64,000 nucleotides of DNA from JABCYV01 sp963696025 (GCA_963696025.1 CAVOII010000004.1:1-64000), one strand, 5' to 3'. Shown: positions 53,387 to 62,747, counted from the first letter of the stretch. Made by a program: numbers and translations. Notes: a model not told the origin generated them from the letters alone.

Positions 53387-54466
53387 GAGCACACGCTGCG
53401 ATTCAGCGTCCAGCTCTTGCCGCGCGCGCTCTTGGTTTTGTTCCGCTTCGGCTAATGCCGCGCGCTGGCGGCCCCGGTTCGGCAACCGCACGCTAAAGCT
53501 GGCCATGTAGTAGTCCTTGAATTGACTCGCGTTGTGCTCGTATGTGTAGCCCACATTGAAGTCCGGGCGGAACTCTTTGTGCGCTAGCTCGACTTGGGTT
53601 TCCTGCAGCCGGATGGAGGCCTGCTTTGAGTGCACGTCTGGATTCTGTTCGCTGGCCCTTTGCAGGAGTTCTGATGGAGTGAATGAAAGGGATCTCGCAG
53701 TGAGGGTGTCGGCAATGATGTCAGATGATTCCTGGGAACGACCCAAGAGCTGCTTGATCTGGGCTTCGAGCAGTCCTTCTTCCTGATGGTGATGCGCGAT
53801 CTCTTGCAGGATTTTCGTATGTTGCAACTGTGCTTTTAGTACGTCTTGCTGATTGCCTTGCCCCACCCGATAGCGAGCTTCCGCGGCCTGTTCAACCTGA
53901 TTCAGCAGCTGATCACTTTTCTGAAGCACGCCAGCAGTTTGTTGAATGTAAGCCAGCTTGAAGTAGACGATCTTGAGACTTCCTACCAGCATCCGGCGCA
54001 CTGAATCGGTCTGCGCTTCCATGGACTCCGCTTCGTGCTCGGCGACCTGGGCGCGCAACTGCCGTTTGCCTGGGTAGGGGATGTCCTGCGACGCGCCGAA
54101 CCCGATGTAAGCGAAATCGCTATTGCTGTAGCCGGCGAAAGGTCGTGGGCTGCCCACACTCAACAGCTGCACCGAGACCTGAGTCTCGGGAAGGGCAGAT
54201 ATCTGCTTGGGAACATTTCGTGAGGCCTGCCAGGCGTGGAACGAGGCAGCAAGCCGCGGATTCTTTTGCTCTGCCTCTTGGATGAGCTCACGCAGAGACG
54301 TGGACATTCCCGGGTGCTCGGCCGTACTGGGCGATTCAGGAATCGGCCTCTCCGGATTTGTCGGCTCTTGAGCGCCGGCATTGCCAGCAAGAGCTATCGT
54401 TCCGACGAACAAAGCCGCAGTAATAAACGAAATTCGAGTGTTCCCGAAGATTCGGGAGAAATTCAT
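53282..54466 (-). CDS. TolC/CusC-like outer-membrane efflux protein, C-terminus lost
   Basis: The product has about 394 residues from ATG 54466 (MNFSRIFGNTRISFITAALF). A signal peptide precedes an OEP domain with long amphipathic helices: LRELIQEAEQKNPRLAASFH, YIGFGASQDIPYPGKRQL, AEARYRVGQGNQQDVLKAQL, ASFSVRLPNRGRQRAALAEA and a terminal coil (LSEVQQQYVRAKTSEERLRI). The family normally continues another 40-50 residues after this point; here the frame ends in foreign sequence (SDGLGGDPDHLEVG) at a junction near 53325. It would form the outer-membrane channel of a heavy-metal RND or similar pump next to copB. Function after truncation is doubtful. Confidence 0.75.
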   Translation of the reverse strand: MNFSRIFGNTRISFITAALFVGTIALAGNAGAQEPTNPERPIPESPSTAEHPGMSTSLRELIQEAEQKNPRLAASFHAWQASRNVPKQISALPETQVSVQLLSVGSPRPFAGYSNSDFAYIGFGASQDIPYPGKRQLRAQVAEHEAESMEAQTDSVRRMLVGSLKIVYFKLAYIQQTAGVLQKSDQLLNQVEQAAEARYRVGQGNQQDVLKAQLQHTKILQEIAHHHQEEGLLEAQIKQLLGRSQESSDIIADTLTARSLSFTPSELLQRASEQNPDVHSKQASIRLQETQVELAHKEFRPDFNVGYTYEHNASQFKDYYMASFSVRLPNRGRQRAALAEAEQNQERARQELDAESQRVLSEVQQQYVRAKTSEERLRIYSDGLGGDPDHLEVG

Positions 54467-54560
54467 GGATCGCATCTTTCCTCCGCAACACAAGCACTAG
54501 GGGTGTGGGCGCACGAACGTGCAGACGCACGAATGCGTTAGTCGGTCACAGGAAAGAAGA

Positions 54561-54879
54561 TCAGATTCTCAGGACAGAAATACCGGCAGGAGGTGAGACG
54601 GGCGGTGAGTGAATATCAGCTGCCCAGGGAGATGAACCAGATTCCGGCATCGTTGCGATGGCCTGAATCGGCCGCGGGCAGATGATCTGGCACCGAAACA
54701 GTCTGACAACAGGAATGAGATTTACCCATTCCCATATTCCCACATTCCTGTGCCATGCGCTTGCAACATTCACGCTCTTCCGCGCTCATTGCCATTGCGG
54801 GCAAAGCGCAGGCCATGATTGGAGCGGCAAAGAACAGCAGCGACAAAAGCGAAACGCCGACTTTGACAACCAACCTCAT
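54561..54879 (-). pseudogene. Cys/Met-rich secreted copper-region protein, frameshifted
   Basis: The ATG at 54879 opens a signal peptide (MRLVVKVGVSLLSLLFFAAP) followed by MSAEERECCKRMAQECGNMG and MGKSHSCCQTVSVPDHLPA. From there the frame runs to a stop at 54616, but the other frame gives IATMPESGSSPWAADIHSPP then VSPPAGISVLRI, a tail that fits such proteins much better. One base is gained or lost near 54660. CCx3M and SHSCC clusters suggest metal binding in the envelope, in line with copB next door. Confidence 0.6.
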
Positions 54880-55074
54880 AGCTTCACAAAAGTATAGGTT
54901 CGACGGAAGGTTAGACGCAATGCAAGCAGGAAAGTTGCAGGTTACGGACGGTCGAATGGGAAATAGTGCCGCCCTCCCCCAAGCAGCCTTGCCACGCGTC
55001 AGTCTCTTCAGCCGAGTCATGGTTCGCTCGCGGAATCAATTGTTTACGTTCCCAGAGCTGACCTTGTTTAGAGC

Positions 55075-57177
55075 TTATCCGCTAGGCGCATGCGCCAGGC
55101 CAACCGGGCGAGTGACGAGGGAATGGGCCGCACGCCGCAACTTCAGTCCTCGAAGCAGCTGCGCATTCACAGCCACGATCATGGTGGAAGCGCTCATAGC
55201 GACTGCGCCAATGCTCATGGGCAGATCAACTCCCCACCGGACGAGAAGGCCTCCTGCGACCGGGATTGCAACAACGTTATAAGCGGTCGCCCAAACCAGA
55301 TTCTGGATCATCTTCCTGTAGGCAGCACGAGATAGTTCGATCGCTCCGACGACGTCCCGGGGATCGCTGCGCACTAGCACGATTCCGGCCGATTCAATGG
55401 CTACGTCGGTTCCGGCTCCAATGGCGATTCCGACATTTGCGGTCGCCAGGGCTGGCGCGTCATTCACACCATCACCAACCATTGCGACCTTCTTGCCGCC
55501 CGATTGAAAGCGCTTCACCGCAGAAGCCTTGTCGGCCGGAAGGACCTCGGCTGCGACCTCATCTATGCCGATGCGGCGGGCGACCGAGTGGGCGACCGTC
55601 TTCGAATCCCCGGTAATCATTGCGACGCGGATACCAAGCCGATGAAGTTCCGTGACTGCTTCAGTGGATTCGGGCCGAATCTCGTCCTCAATAGCGAAAG
55701 CGCCTAGCAGTTCTCCTTCGGCGACGACATAGAGAACCGTCTTTCCCTCTGACGCCCATCCGGCGGTCAACTTTTCGACCTCGGGGGACACCGTTATCTT
55801 GCCTTCGGCCAGCAGGCGCGGGCCGCCAACAATGATGTTCTTGCTGTCTACGAGTGCCTGTGCCCCTCGACCCGGTAGCGCTTCGAAATCCGTAGCATGC
55901 AAAGTGGGAAGGTTTCGCCGCCTGGCTTCGGTCACGATTGCTTTCGCGAGCGGGTGTTCGGAGTTCGCTTCGACGGCAGCAGCCAGGGTAAGCACATCAC
56001 TTTCGTTACTGCCAGGCGTAACCGTAACGCCCGACAACGCAGGGGATCCTCGTGTGAGTGTTCCGGTCTTATCGAAAATCACCACATCCAAATTCCGGGC
56101 GCGTTCAAGAGCGACTCTATCCTTGATGAGAAGGCCATTCTGAGCCCCGAGCGATGTCGAGATTGCAATCACGAGCGGAATTGCGAGTCCCAGGGCGTGT
56201 GGACAAGCAATAATGAGGACGGTTGTCGTTCTGATCAGAGCATGTACCTTGTCTCCCGAAAACCACCAGTAAGCAAACGTGATCGCACCGGAAGCGACTG
56301 CTACGTAGAAAAGGATTGCTGCCGCACGATCAGCAAGAGCTTGCGCGCGAGACCCAGAAGCTTGGGCAGCGGCAACCAACCGCATGATTCCGGACAGAGC
56401 CGTCTCTTCCCCGACGGCCGTGACGCGGACTCGAAGGCTTCCACCGCTGGCGACAGTGCCTGCGATAACGCCAGCCCCAGGGCCCTTCGACACAGCTCGG
56501 GACTCGCCGGTGATCAGCGATTCGTCAACATCGGCGGTGCCCTCGACGACCGTGCCATCCGCCGGGATGCGGGTTCCAGGCCGGATGAGAACGATGTCAC
56601 CCACTTGCAACTCAGAGATCGGAACGGTTTCGGTCTCCGTGCCCCTTACGCGCTCGGCAGTGTTCGGGAGAAGCGCAGCGAGTGCATTGAGCGCGCCACG
56701 AGCCTGGGAAATAGCCCGCATCTCCAGCCAATGGCCGAGGAGCATGATGGTGATGAGAGACGCAAGCTCCCACCAGACCTCCACCTCGAAGAGGCCAAGA
56801 GTTGCCGCGAGCGACGTGCCAAAGGCGACGATGATTGCCAAGCTGATGAGCGTCATCATGCCGGGCTGGTGATCGACAAGTTCGCCCCAGGCTCCGCGGA
56901 TGAAGACTAGCCCACCGTACATGAGGACGACCGTCCCGAGGACAGGGGGGATAAACTTCGAGCCGGGGAAGGAAGGTGCGGTGTACCCAAGCCAATGTTG
57001 AACATCGGTCGACCAAAAGACCACAGGAATGGTGAGGGCGAAACTCAACCAAAACCTGTCGCGAAACATGGCGACGGAGTGTCCCTCGTGACGGTCGTGA
57101 CTTGCGTGGGTTCCCAACATGCTGTGGCCGGCATGCGGACTGACTGGTTCGTGATCGTGTTGCGTCATGCGGTCCAT
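55075..57177 (-). CDS. copB: Copper-type P1B ATPase with CPH motif
   Basis: The product has about 700 residues, a heavy-metal-transporting ATPase of the CopB (P1B-3) group. The His-rich N-terminus (HDHEPVSPHAGHSMLGTHAS) replaces the usual CxxC metal-binding domain. The membrane metal motif is CPH (IIACPHALGLAIPL). The catalytic set is present: TGES, DKTGTLTRG (phosphorylated Asp), SEHPLAKAI (HP), MITGDSKTVAHSV and VGDGVNDAPALA. CPH pumps export Cu(I)/Cu(II) or silver. Starts at ATG 57177 or 57168. The next genes on the same strand are the Cys-rich and TolC-like genes, a damaged copper-export cluster. Confidence 0.93.
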   Translation of the reverse strand: MDRMTQHDHEPVSPHAGHSMLGTHASHDRHEGHSVAMFRDRFWLSFALTIPVVFWSTDVQHWLGYTAPSFPGSKFIPPVLGTVVLMYGGLVFIRGAWGELVDHQPGMMTLISLAIIVAFGTSLAATLGLFEVEVWWELASLITIMLLGHWLEMRAISQARGALNALAALLPNTAERVRGTETETVPISELQVGDIVLIRPGTRIPADGTVVEGTADVDESLITGESRAVSKGPGAGVIAGTVASGGSLRVRVTAVGEETALSGIMRLVAAAQASGSRAQALADRAAAILFYVAVASGAITFAYWWFSGDKVHALIRTTTVLIIACPHALGLAIPLVIAISTSLGAQNGLLIKDRVALERARNLDVVIFDKTGTLTRGSPALSGVTVTPGSNESDVLTLAAAVEANSEHPLAKAIVTEARRRNLPTLHATDFEALPGRGAQALVDSKNIIVGGPRLLAEGKITVSPEVEKLTAGWASEGKTVLYVVAEGELLGAFAIEDEIRPESTEAVTELHRLGIRVAMITGDSKTVAHSVARRIGIDEVAAEVLPADKASAVKRFQSGGKKVAMVGDGVNDAPALATANVGIAIGAGTDVAIESAGIVLVRSDPRDVVGAIELSRAAYRKMIQNLVWATAYNVVAIPVAGGLLVRWGVDLPMSIGAVAMSASTMIVAVNAQLLRGLKLRRAAHSLVTRPVGLAHAPSG

Positions 57178-57201
57178 CTTGAATCCTGGAGGCAAATTCA
57201 C

Positions 57202-57692
57202 AGTACGGGAACGCCTTCGCTTTTAGACAATCCGCACCGAGCCATTGGTCTGGAGCCTGGTGCTCGGAATGTTGCCGATCCGCTAATGTTCCGCGCAAAG
57301 TTCTGGTGAGCACCAGCCTTGCCAAACTCAGTGAAGCACTGAAGGTTTCGGAAAGGCTTGTCCCACACGCTAACATCTTTATCTGCCTTTACCCCGAGGG
57401 ATAGTTATGTGTCTTCCCGTGGTCATCTCGACGTTCAGGCGACATCTAGCGGCGTCACGACGTCGCCGAAGACGAAAAGCCCCCTGCTGTTTACTGGTTT
57501 CGCGTCACGGCAGCGGAGCAATCGTCCCACGCTTTCCCTTTTACGCCTTTAACACCCTCTTTCGCGATAATCGGAACCATGATCAGAGCGGCAACCCACC
57601 CTCGACCTCTTTTGGCACCATCAACACCTATGGGACAAAACGCGTTATACTTGGCGCCGATAAATGGCGCAAAGTGTCGAAGTGAAGGGGCC
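57202..57692. other. Divergent intergenic region, nothing recognised
   Basis: About 490 bases between copB and the histidine kinase. No gene, repeat or convincing promoter could be supported. AAGGGG lies before the kinase ATG. Confidence 0.4.
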
Positions 57693-59198
57693 ATGGCCCG
57701 GTCGAAGCTCCAATTACGGATTGCCCAGTCCCCCCTCCTACGCTACGGTCTTGCAGTGCTTTCCGTCTCCGTCGCGCTCGGCGCAGCGCTTCTCATCGAG
57801 CGCTTACAGCTCCGCAACATAACGCTCTTCCTGTTTGCCATCGCCGTGGCCGCCTGGTATGGAGGGACTGGGGCTGCCGCGCTGGCGCTTCTACTCTCAT
57901 GTATAAGCTTCGCTTACTTCTTCGTAGAACCTTCTCACACGCTTTACATCTCACGTTCTGATATCCCTTACTTTATTCTTTTCGCCTTATTCGCATGGCT
58001 AGTCAGCTGGTTTAGCTCAGTTCGACGCCGCGTCGAGGCAGATCTTCTTCAAGCTCGCGAAAAGCTCGAAATCGAAGTGTCGGAACGAAGCAGCCTGCTC
58101 AATCTCACACATGACACGATTTTCGTCCGTGATATGAGTGACAGCATTCGGTACTGGAATCGAGGGGCTGAGGAGTTGTACGGGTGGACACCAGAGCAGG
58201 CGATTGGAAGGAACTCTCATGAACTTCTGCGGACCATTTTTCCGTCGCCGCTCGACGACATCCTGGCGGAGTTCCTACGGACCGGGCGTTGGGAAGGCGA
58301 ACTCAAGCACACGAAAGCAGACGGAACGCAGGTAATCGTGGCGAGTCGGTGGTCCTTGCGCAGAGACGAGCGGGAGCAGCCTATTGCCGTCCTGGAAACG
58401 AACAATGACATCACCGTGCGCAAGCGCCGGGAGCAAGAAATCCAAAGTCTCAATCAGGAGCTTGCGAAGCGTTCAACGGAACTCGAAACCATCAATAAGG
58501 AGCTGGAAGCGTTTGCTTATTCCGTCTCGCATGACCTGCGAGCGCCCCTCCGCCATATGGCTGGTTATACTGAGCTGCTGCAAAAGAAGGCATCTTCCAC
58601 CTTGGATGAAAAGTGCAGCCACTACATCCTGATGATCCTGGACTCGGCCAATCGAATGGGAAATCTGATTGACGATCTCCTGGCTTTTTCGAGAATCGGG
58701 CGGGCTGAAACGCAAAAGACTCTATTTAGCCTGACGCAGCTCGTGAGAGAAGCTCTCACCGAAGTTCGGGACGATACCGAGGGACGCAACATCGCCTGGA
58801 AAATCGACGTATTGCCTGATTTCTATGGAGACCGTTCGATGCTTAGACTGGTACTGGTTAACCTTATCTCTAACGCGATTAAATTCACGCGCACGCGCCC
58901 GCAAGCCGAAATCGAGATCGGCTGCGCCGACGGAAACACCGATGACTTGGTAGTGTTCGTTAGGGACAACGGGGTGGGCTTTGATATGAAATACGTGAAA
59001 AAACTGTTTGGAGTATTTCAACGCCTGCACCAATCTAGTGCATACGAAGGTACTGGCATCGGGCTGGCTACGGTTCAGCGCATAATACATCGTCACGGAG
59101 GCAAGGTCTGGGCTGAGGGTGTCGTTGATAGTGGCGCGACTTTCTATTTCTCAGCTCCGAAAGCACGAGGACACTTATGGAAACCACGAACAAACTAG
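57693..59198 (+). CDS. DUF4118-PAS sensor histidine kinase
   Basis: The 501-residue product starts at ATG 57693 (MARSKLQLRIAQSPLLRYGL). The N-terminal DUF4118 membrane region has four helices (LRYGLAVLSVSVALGAALLI, NITLFLFAIAVAAWYGG, ALALLLSCISFAYFFV, YFILFALFAWLVSWF), as in KdpD-like sensors. A PAS domain (about 150-265) is followed by HisKA with the phosphorylated His280 in SVSHDLRAPLRHM, and HATPase (NLISNAIKFT, DNGVGFDMKYVKKLFGVFQR, GTGIGLATVQRII). The receiver gene overlaps its 3' end by 22 bases. It is probably a bacteriophytochrome-like/NtrY-type sensor; the stimulus is unknown. Confidence 0.92.
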   Translation: MARSKLQLRIAQSPLLRYGLAVLSVSVALGAALLIERLQLRNITLFLFAIAVAAWYGGTGAAALALLLSCISFAYFFVEPSHTLYISRSDIPYFILFALFAWLVSWFSSVRRRVEADLLQAREKLEIEVSERSSLLNLTHDTIFVRDMSDSIRYWNRGAEELYGWTPEQAIGRNSHELLRTIFPSPLDDILAEFLRTGRWEGELKHTKADGTQVIVASRWSLRRDEREQPIAVLETNNDITVRKRREQEIQSLNQELAKRSTELETINKELEAFAYSVSHDLRAPLRHMAGYTELLQKKASSTLDEKCSHYILMILDSANRMGNLIDDLLAFSRIGRAETQKTLFSLTQLVREALTEVRDDTEGRNIAWKIDVLPDFYGDRSMLRLVLVNLISNAIKFTRTRPQAEIEIGCADGNTDDLVVFVRDNGVGFDMKYVKKLFGVFQRLHQSSAYEGTGIGLATVQRIIHRHGGKVWAEGVVDSGATFYFSAPKARGHLWKPRTN

Positions 59199-59632
59199 GA
59201 CGTATTTTGCTGGTTGAAGACGATCCTAAAGACGTGGAACTTACCCTAACAGCCCTTGAGGAATACAACCTCGCCAATGAGGTCATTGTCGCTAGCGACG
59301 GCGAAGAAGCTCTGGAATACCTCTATTCCCGAGGAAAATTCAAGACACGGTCCAACGACAACCCCTCAGTCATGCTGCTGGATTTAAAACTGCCCAAGGT
59401 CGATGGGCTTGAGGTGTTGAAGCAAATTAAGTCCGAGGAGACGCTGAGAATGATTCCGGTGGTGGTGCTGACCTCATCGAAAGAGGAAAAGGACATGGTG
59501 GCAAGCTACAGACTGGGGGTGAATGCATATGTAGTAAAGCCAGTTGACTTTCATGAGTTTGTGAATGCCATCAAGGAGCTGGGCGTTTTCTGGGCAGTCA
59601 TCAACGAGCCGCCACCGGGGAGCGTAAGGTAG
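59177..59632 (+). CDS. Single-domain response regulator (Rcp1-like)
   Basis: The 151-residue receiver-only protein has the acidic pair in LLVEDDPKDVEL, phosphorylated Asp69 in VMLLDLKLPKVDG, the T/S in VVVLTSS and Lys in YVVKPVDF. The extended loop around YLYSRGKFKTRSNDNPS is typical of Rcp1-type regulators that pair with histidine kinases or phytochromes. It starts inside the kinase gene and its stop overlaps the GTG of the next gene by one base, so all three are coupled. It likely shuttles phosphate within this operon. Confidence 0.93.
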   Translation: METTNKLGRILLVEDDPKDVELTLTALEEYNLANEVIVASDGEEALEYLYSRGKFKTRSNDNPSVMLLDLKLPKVDGLEVLKQIKSEETLRMIPVVVLTSSKEEKDMVASYRLGVNAYVVKPVDFHEFVNAIKELGVFWAVINEPPPGSVR

Positions 59633-62223
59633 TGAACATCGTAGGAACTGAGCTGCGGAACCCATTGCGGATTCTGTCGATCGAAGATGATCCTAAGGAC
59701 TCGAAGCTGATTCAGGATCTGCTTGAGACAGAGGACATCGTTTGCGAAGTAAAACGGGTCGATACTCAGGCTGCTGTGCTGGCTTCCCTTGAGCAAGGCG
59801 GAATTGATCTGATTCTGGCAGATTACACTCTTCCCTCGTTCGACGGCATTTCCGCATTGAAGCTTGCAATGACAGCCTGCCCGGAAGTGCCTTTCATCTT
59901 TGTTTCTGGAACACTCGGCGAAGAAGTAGCGATTGAAGCGCTCAAAATTGGCGCTACGGATTATGTTCTGAAGACGCGGCTATCGAGGCTTGTGCCGTCG
60001 GTGATACGTGCGCTGCGTGAAGCTAGAGAAAGAGCAGAACGCAAGCAAGCAAATGAGAAGTTACGCCGCAGCGAAGCCTACGCGGCCGAAGCACAACGAC
60101 TGAGTCAGACCGGCAGCTTCGGGTGCAGACTCTCGACAGGCGAGATGTTCTGGTCGGAAGAAACCTTTCAAATCTATGGATATGACCGTTCCACCCAGCC
60201 CGCGGTGGAACGTGTTCTTGAACGGGTCCACCCGGAAGACAGACCTTTAGTTCAGGAACAAATCGATCGGGCGTCCCGCGGCGGTAAGGATTGTCATGTC
60301 GAATGTCGCCTGTTACTGCCCGACGATTCGGTCAAGCATGTCCGTATTGTGGCTCACGCTTCAAAAAATGAATCGGGAATCGTCGAGTTTATTGGTGCGG
60401 TGATGGATGTCACCGCTACAAAGCAGGCGAATGAGAAGCTCCGGCAGAGCGAAGCTTACTTGGCCGAAGCGCAAAAATTGAGCCACACCGGAAGTTTCGG
60501 TTGGGATGTGCGCAGTGGAGAGATCCACTGGTCTCGAGAAACCTTTCGGATATTCGAATACGAGCCGACAGCCAAGGCTAAGATTGGTATGGTCTTGCAA
60601 CGAACTCACCCGGAAGACAGATCGGCTGTGCAGCAACTGATCGAACGCGTTTTACGCGAGAGGAAGGAGTTCGATTTTGAACATCGGCTGTTGATGGCCG
60701 ATGGATCCGTTAAATACCTACGGGTCATAGGTAGTCCCTCAGAGAATGAGGACGGTTGCTTTGAGTTCGTGGGAGCGGTTACGGATATTACCGAGAGGAA
60801 GCGCGCGGAAGAGAAGATCCGGCAGAGCGAAAAGGAGCTCCGACAGCTCCTTGATTTTACGCCTCAGCACGTCACCGTACTGGGACCAGACAAAAAGCGT
60901 CTTTATAACAATCGGGCCGCGCTCGATTATCACGGTCTGACTCTTGAGGAGTGGCAGACCGCCGACACGGACAGATTGGCTCATCCCCAGGATTGGGAAC
61001 GCGTAACGAGAGAAGTTTATAGCAAATTCCGGAGCGGGTCCTCGCTTGATATTGAAGTGCGGCTGAGGAGAAGAGACGGGCAGTATCGTTGGTTTCTCAT
61101 CCGCTACAATCCGACGCTGGATGAACAAGGACGCCCCACACGTTGGTATGCCGCGGCGACCGATATCGACGATCGCAAACAGGCTGAGCAGAGACTCCAC
61201 GACGAAAACGTTGCGCTGCGCGAAGAAATAGATCGGGCATCGATGTTTGAGGAGATCGTGGGGATTTCTTCCGCCCTGCACGCGGTTCTCTCTCGTGTAT
61301 CCAAAGTTGCTCCCACAGATTCCACCGTTCTGATCACCGGCGAAACGGGGACGGGCAAGGAACTCGTTGCCCGCGCCATCCACAGGCGTTCCCGTCGCTC
61401 CTCGCGCCCCTTTGTGAGTGTGAACTGTGCAGCCATCCCGCGCGACTTGATCGCGTCAGAGTTGTTCGGCCATGAGAAGGGCGCCTTCACCGGGGCAACT
61501 CAGCGGCGCTTAGGGCGCTTCGAGCTGGCCGAAGGAGGCACAATCTTCCTCGATGAAATCGGAGAGCTGCCTGCCGAGACCCAGATCGCGCTCTTGCGTG
61601 TCTTGCAGGAACATGAATTCGAACGTGTCGGTGGAACTGGAACCATCCGAACGGATGTTCGGGTGATTGCCGCTACTAACCGCGATTTGGAAGCGGCCAT
61701 CGCCGCGGGCGCGTTCCGGAGTGACCTCTTTTACCGGCTCAACGTTTTCCCGATTGAGGTGCCTCCTCTGCGTGAACGGAAGGAAGACATTCCCGTGCTG
61801 GTTGAGTACTTCATCGATCGTTATGCGAGTAAAGCAGGAAAGAGCATCCTCGGGGTAAACAAAAAAAGCCTGGAATTGCTTCAGTTGTACCCCTGGCCGG
61901 GTAACATTCGCGAATTGCAGAACGTCATCGAGCGATCGGTAATCGTGTGCGACACGGAGAATTTCTCGGTCGATGAAAGTTGGCTTTCGCGGCAGCCTCT
62001 TGCTAGCGAGCCGAAAAGCCCAGTGGAACTGTCTCGAAAGCCTGCTGCCAAAGAGAAAGAGATCATTGAAGCTGCCTTGCGCGAAAGCAGCGGACGGGTA
62101 TACGGACCGTCCGGTGCGGCTTCCAAGCTCGGTATCCCGCGATCCACTCTGGAGTCGAAAATCAGGTCGCTGAAGATTAGCAAGAGTCGCTTCAAAGCTA
62201 TAGATTCCTCGAAGAACAGCTAG
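59632..62223 (+). CDS. REC-PAS-PAS-PAS sigma54 activator
   Basis: The 863-residue protein starts at GTG 59632. It has a receiver domain (Asp64 in LILADYTLP), three PAS domains (about 150-265, 275-390, 400-520; the first two have near-identical starts AYAAEAQRLSQTGSFG and AYLAEAQKLSHTGSFG), an AAA+ domain from about 540 (GETGTGKE at about 570, GAFTGA near 617, FLDEIGELP near 640), then a Fis helix-turn-helix. The intact GAFTGA means it can contact sigma54. It should activate -24/-12 promoters upon phosphorylation or PAS signals. One such promoter lies 120 bases downstream. Confidence 0.93.
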   Translation: MNIVGTELRNPLRILSIEDDPKDSKLIQDLLETEDIVCEVKRVDTQAAVLASLEQGGIDLILADYTLPSFDGISALKLAMTACPEVPFIFVSGTLGEEVAIEALKIGATDYVLKTRLSRLVPSVIRALREARERAERKQANEKLRRSEAYAAEAQRLSQTGSFGCRLSTGEMFWSEETFQIYGYDRSTQPAVERVLERVHPEDRPLVQEQIDRASRGGKDCHVECRLLLPDDSVKHVRIVAHASKNESGIVEFIGAVMDVTATKQANEKLRQSEAYLAEAQKLSHTGSFGWDVRSGEIHWSRETFRIFEYEPTAKAKIGMVLQRTHPEDRSAVQQLIERVLRERKEFDFEHRLLMADGSVKYLRVIGSPSENEDGCFEFVGAVTDITERKRAEEKIRQSEKELRQLLDFTPQHVTVLGPDKKRLYNNRAALDYHGLTLEEWQTADTDRLAHPQDWERVTREVYSKFRSGSSLDIEVRLRRRDGQYRWFLIRYNPTLDEQGRPTRWYAAATDIDDRKQAEQRLHDENVALREEIDRASMFEEIVGISSALHAVLSRVSKVAPTDSTVLITGETGTGKELVARAIHRRSRRSSRPFVSVNCAAIPRDLIASELFGHEKGAFTGATQRRLGRFELAEGGTIFLDEIGELPAETQIALLRVLQEHEFERVGGTGTIRTDVRVIAATNRDLEAAIAAGAFRSDLFYRLNVFPIEVPPLRERKEDIPVLVEYFIDRYASKAGKSILGVNKKSLELLQLYPWPGNIRELQNVIERSVIVCDTENFSVDESWLSRQPLASEPKSPVELSRKPAAKEKEIIEAALRESSGRVYGPSGAASKLGIPRSTLESKIRSLKISKSRFKAIDSSKNS

Positions 62224-62342
62224 CCCTCTTTCGTACGTCACTTTCGACAGCTTTACATCAGGATCTTTGTACAACTTTCGCCATTGGCGAACTTCGTCAA
62301 TTTTACTCTTCTTCAATTACCGTAGTTTCAGTAGCTTACGCT

Positions 62343-62358
62343 TGGCACTGTGATTGCC
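62343..62358 (+). promoter_or_regulatory. Sigma54 (-24/-12) promoter
   Basis: TGGCACTGTGATTGCC has the invariant GG and GC separated by exactly ten bases, matching TGGCACG-N4-TTGCA with three changes outside these. Transcription would begin near 62369, before the STAS gene at 62413. Confidence 0.75.
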
Positions 62359-62412
62359 AATACAGGAGTGTGTTAAGGACGGTCCCAGCGATCAATTCTC
62401 AGGAGAGGATGG

Positions 62413-62670
62413 ATGCTGAAGATCACGAGGGCAGCGAACGGAGAGGTGGTCATTAAGCTGAGCGGTCGGATGAGGGCAGAAAACCTAGGCGAGTTGGAAA
62501 AGCTGATCAGCGCAGAAGCGGACGGTCGCCGCATCATCTTGGACTTAAGAGACCTAAAGCTTGTGGATCAAGACGCTGTCAATTTTCTTAGGCGCTGCGA
62601 AGCGGACAACATCACGCTTCAGAATTGCCCAGCATACATCCGCGAATGGATCACAGGAGAATGGCGATGA
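62413..62670 (+). CDS. STAS-domain (anti-sigma antagonist-like) protein
   Basis: The 85-residue product starts after AGGAGAGG. The compact STAS fold is visible: strands VVIKLSGRM, RIILDLRDLKLVDQDAVNFL, NITLQNCPAYIREW. The usual phosphorylated Ser/Thr after the central D is here replaced: the DLRDLKLVDQDAV segment has D in the place where DSSG stands in SpoIIAA-like proteins, so classical phospho-switching is questionable. It may act as a structural or constitutively active antagonist. Expression from the sigma54 promoter just upstream is likely. Confidence 0.82.
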   Translation: MLKITRAANGEVVIKLSGRMRAENLGELEKLISAEADGRRIILDLRDLKLVDQDAVNFLRRCEADNITLQNCPAYIREWITGEWR

Positions 62671-62747
62671 GCAGAGAAACCAGAATGGCCATTGAGCGCT
62701 CGACACCGATGCCACAGCGTTCCGAAAACGGCGCGAGTGTGCGTTAG
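62667..62747 (+). CDS. Possible 26-residue leader-type ORF
   Basis: ATG 62667 overlaps the STAS stop as ATGA, with AGGAGA upstream. The product (MSRETRMAIERSTPMPQRSE and NGASVR) has no recognisable features. It could be a translated coupling peptide, or the start of a lost downstream gene. Confidence 0.25.
   Translation: MSRETRMAIERSTPMPQRSENGASVR

Noticed and set aside
55897..56910. Plus-strand 337-codon frame opposite copB
   Set aside because: It is a shadow of the ATPase gene, whose phosphorylation and hinge motifs are intact on the minus strand.
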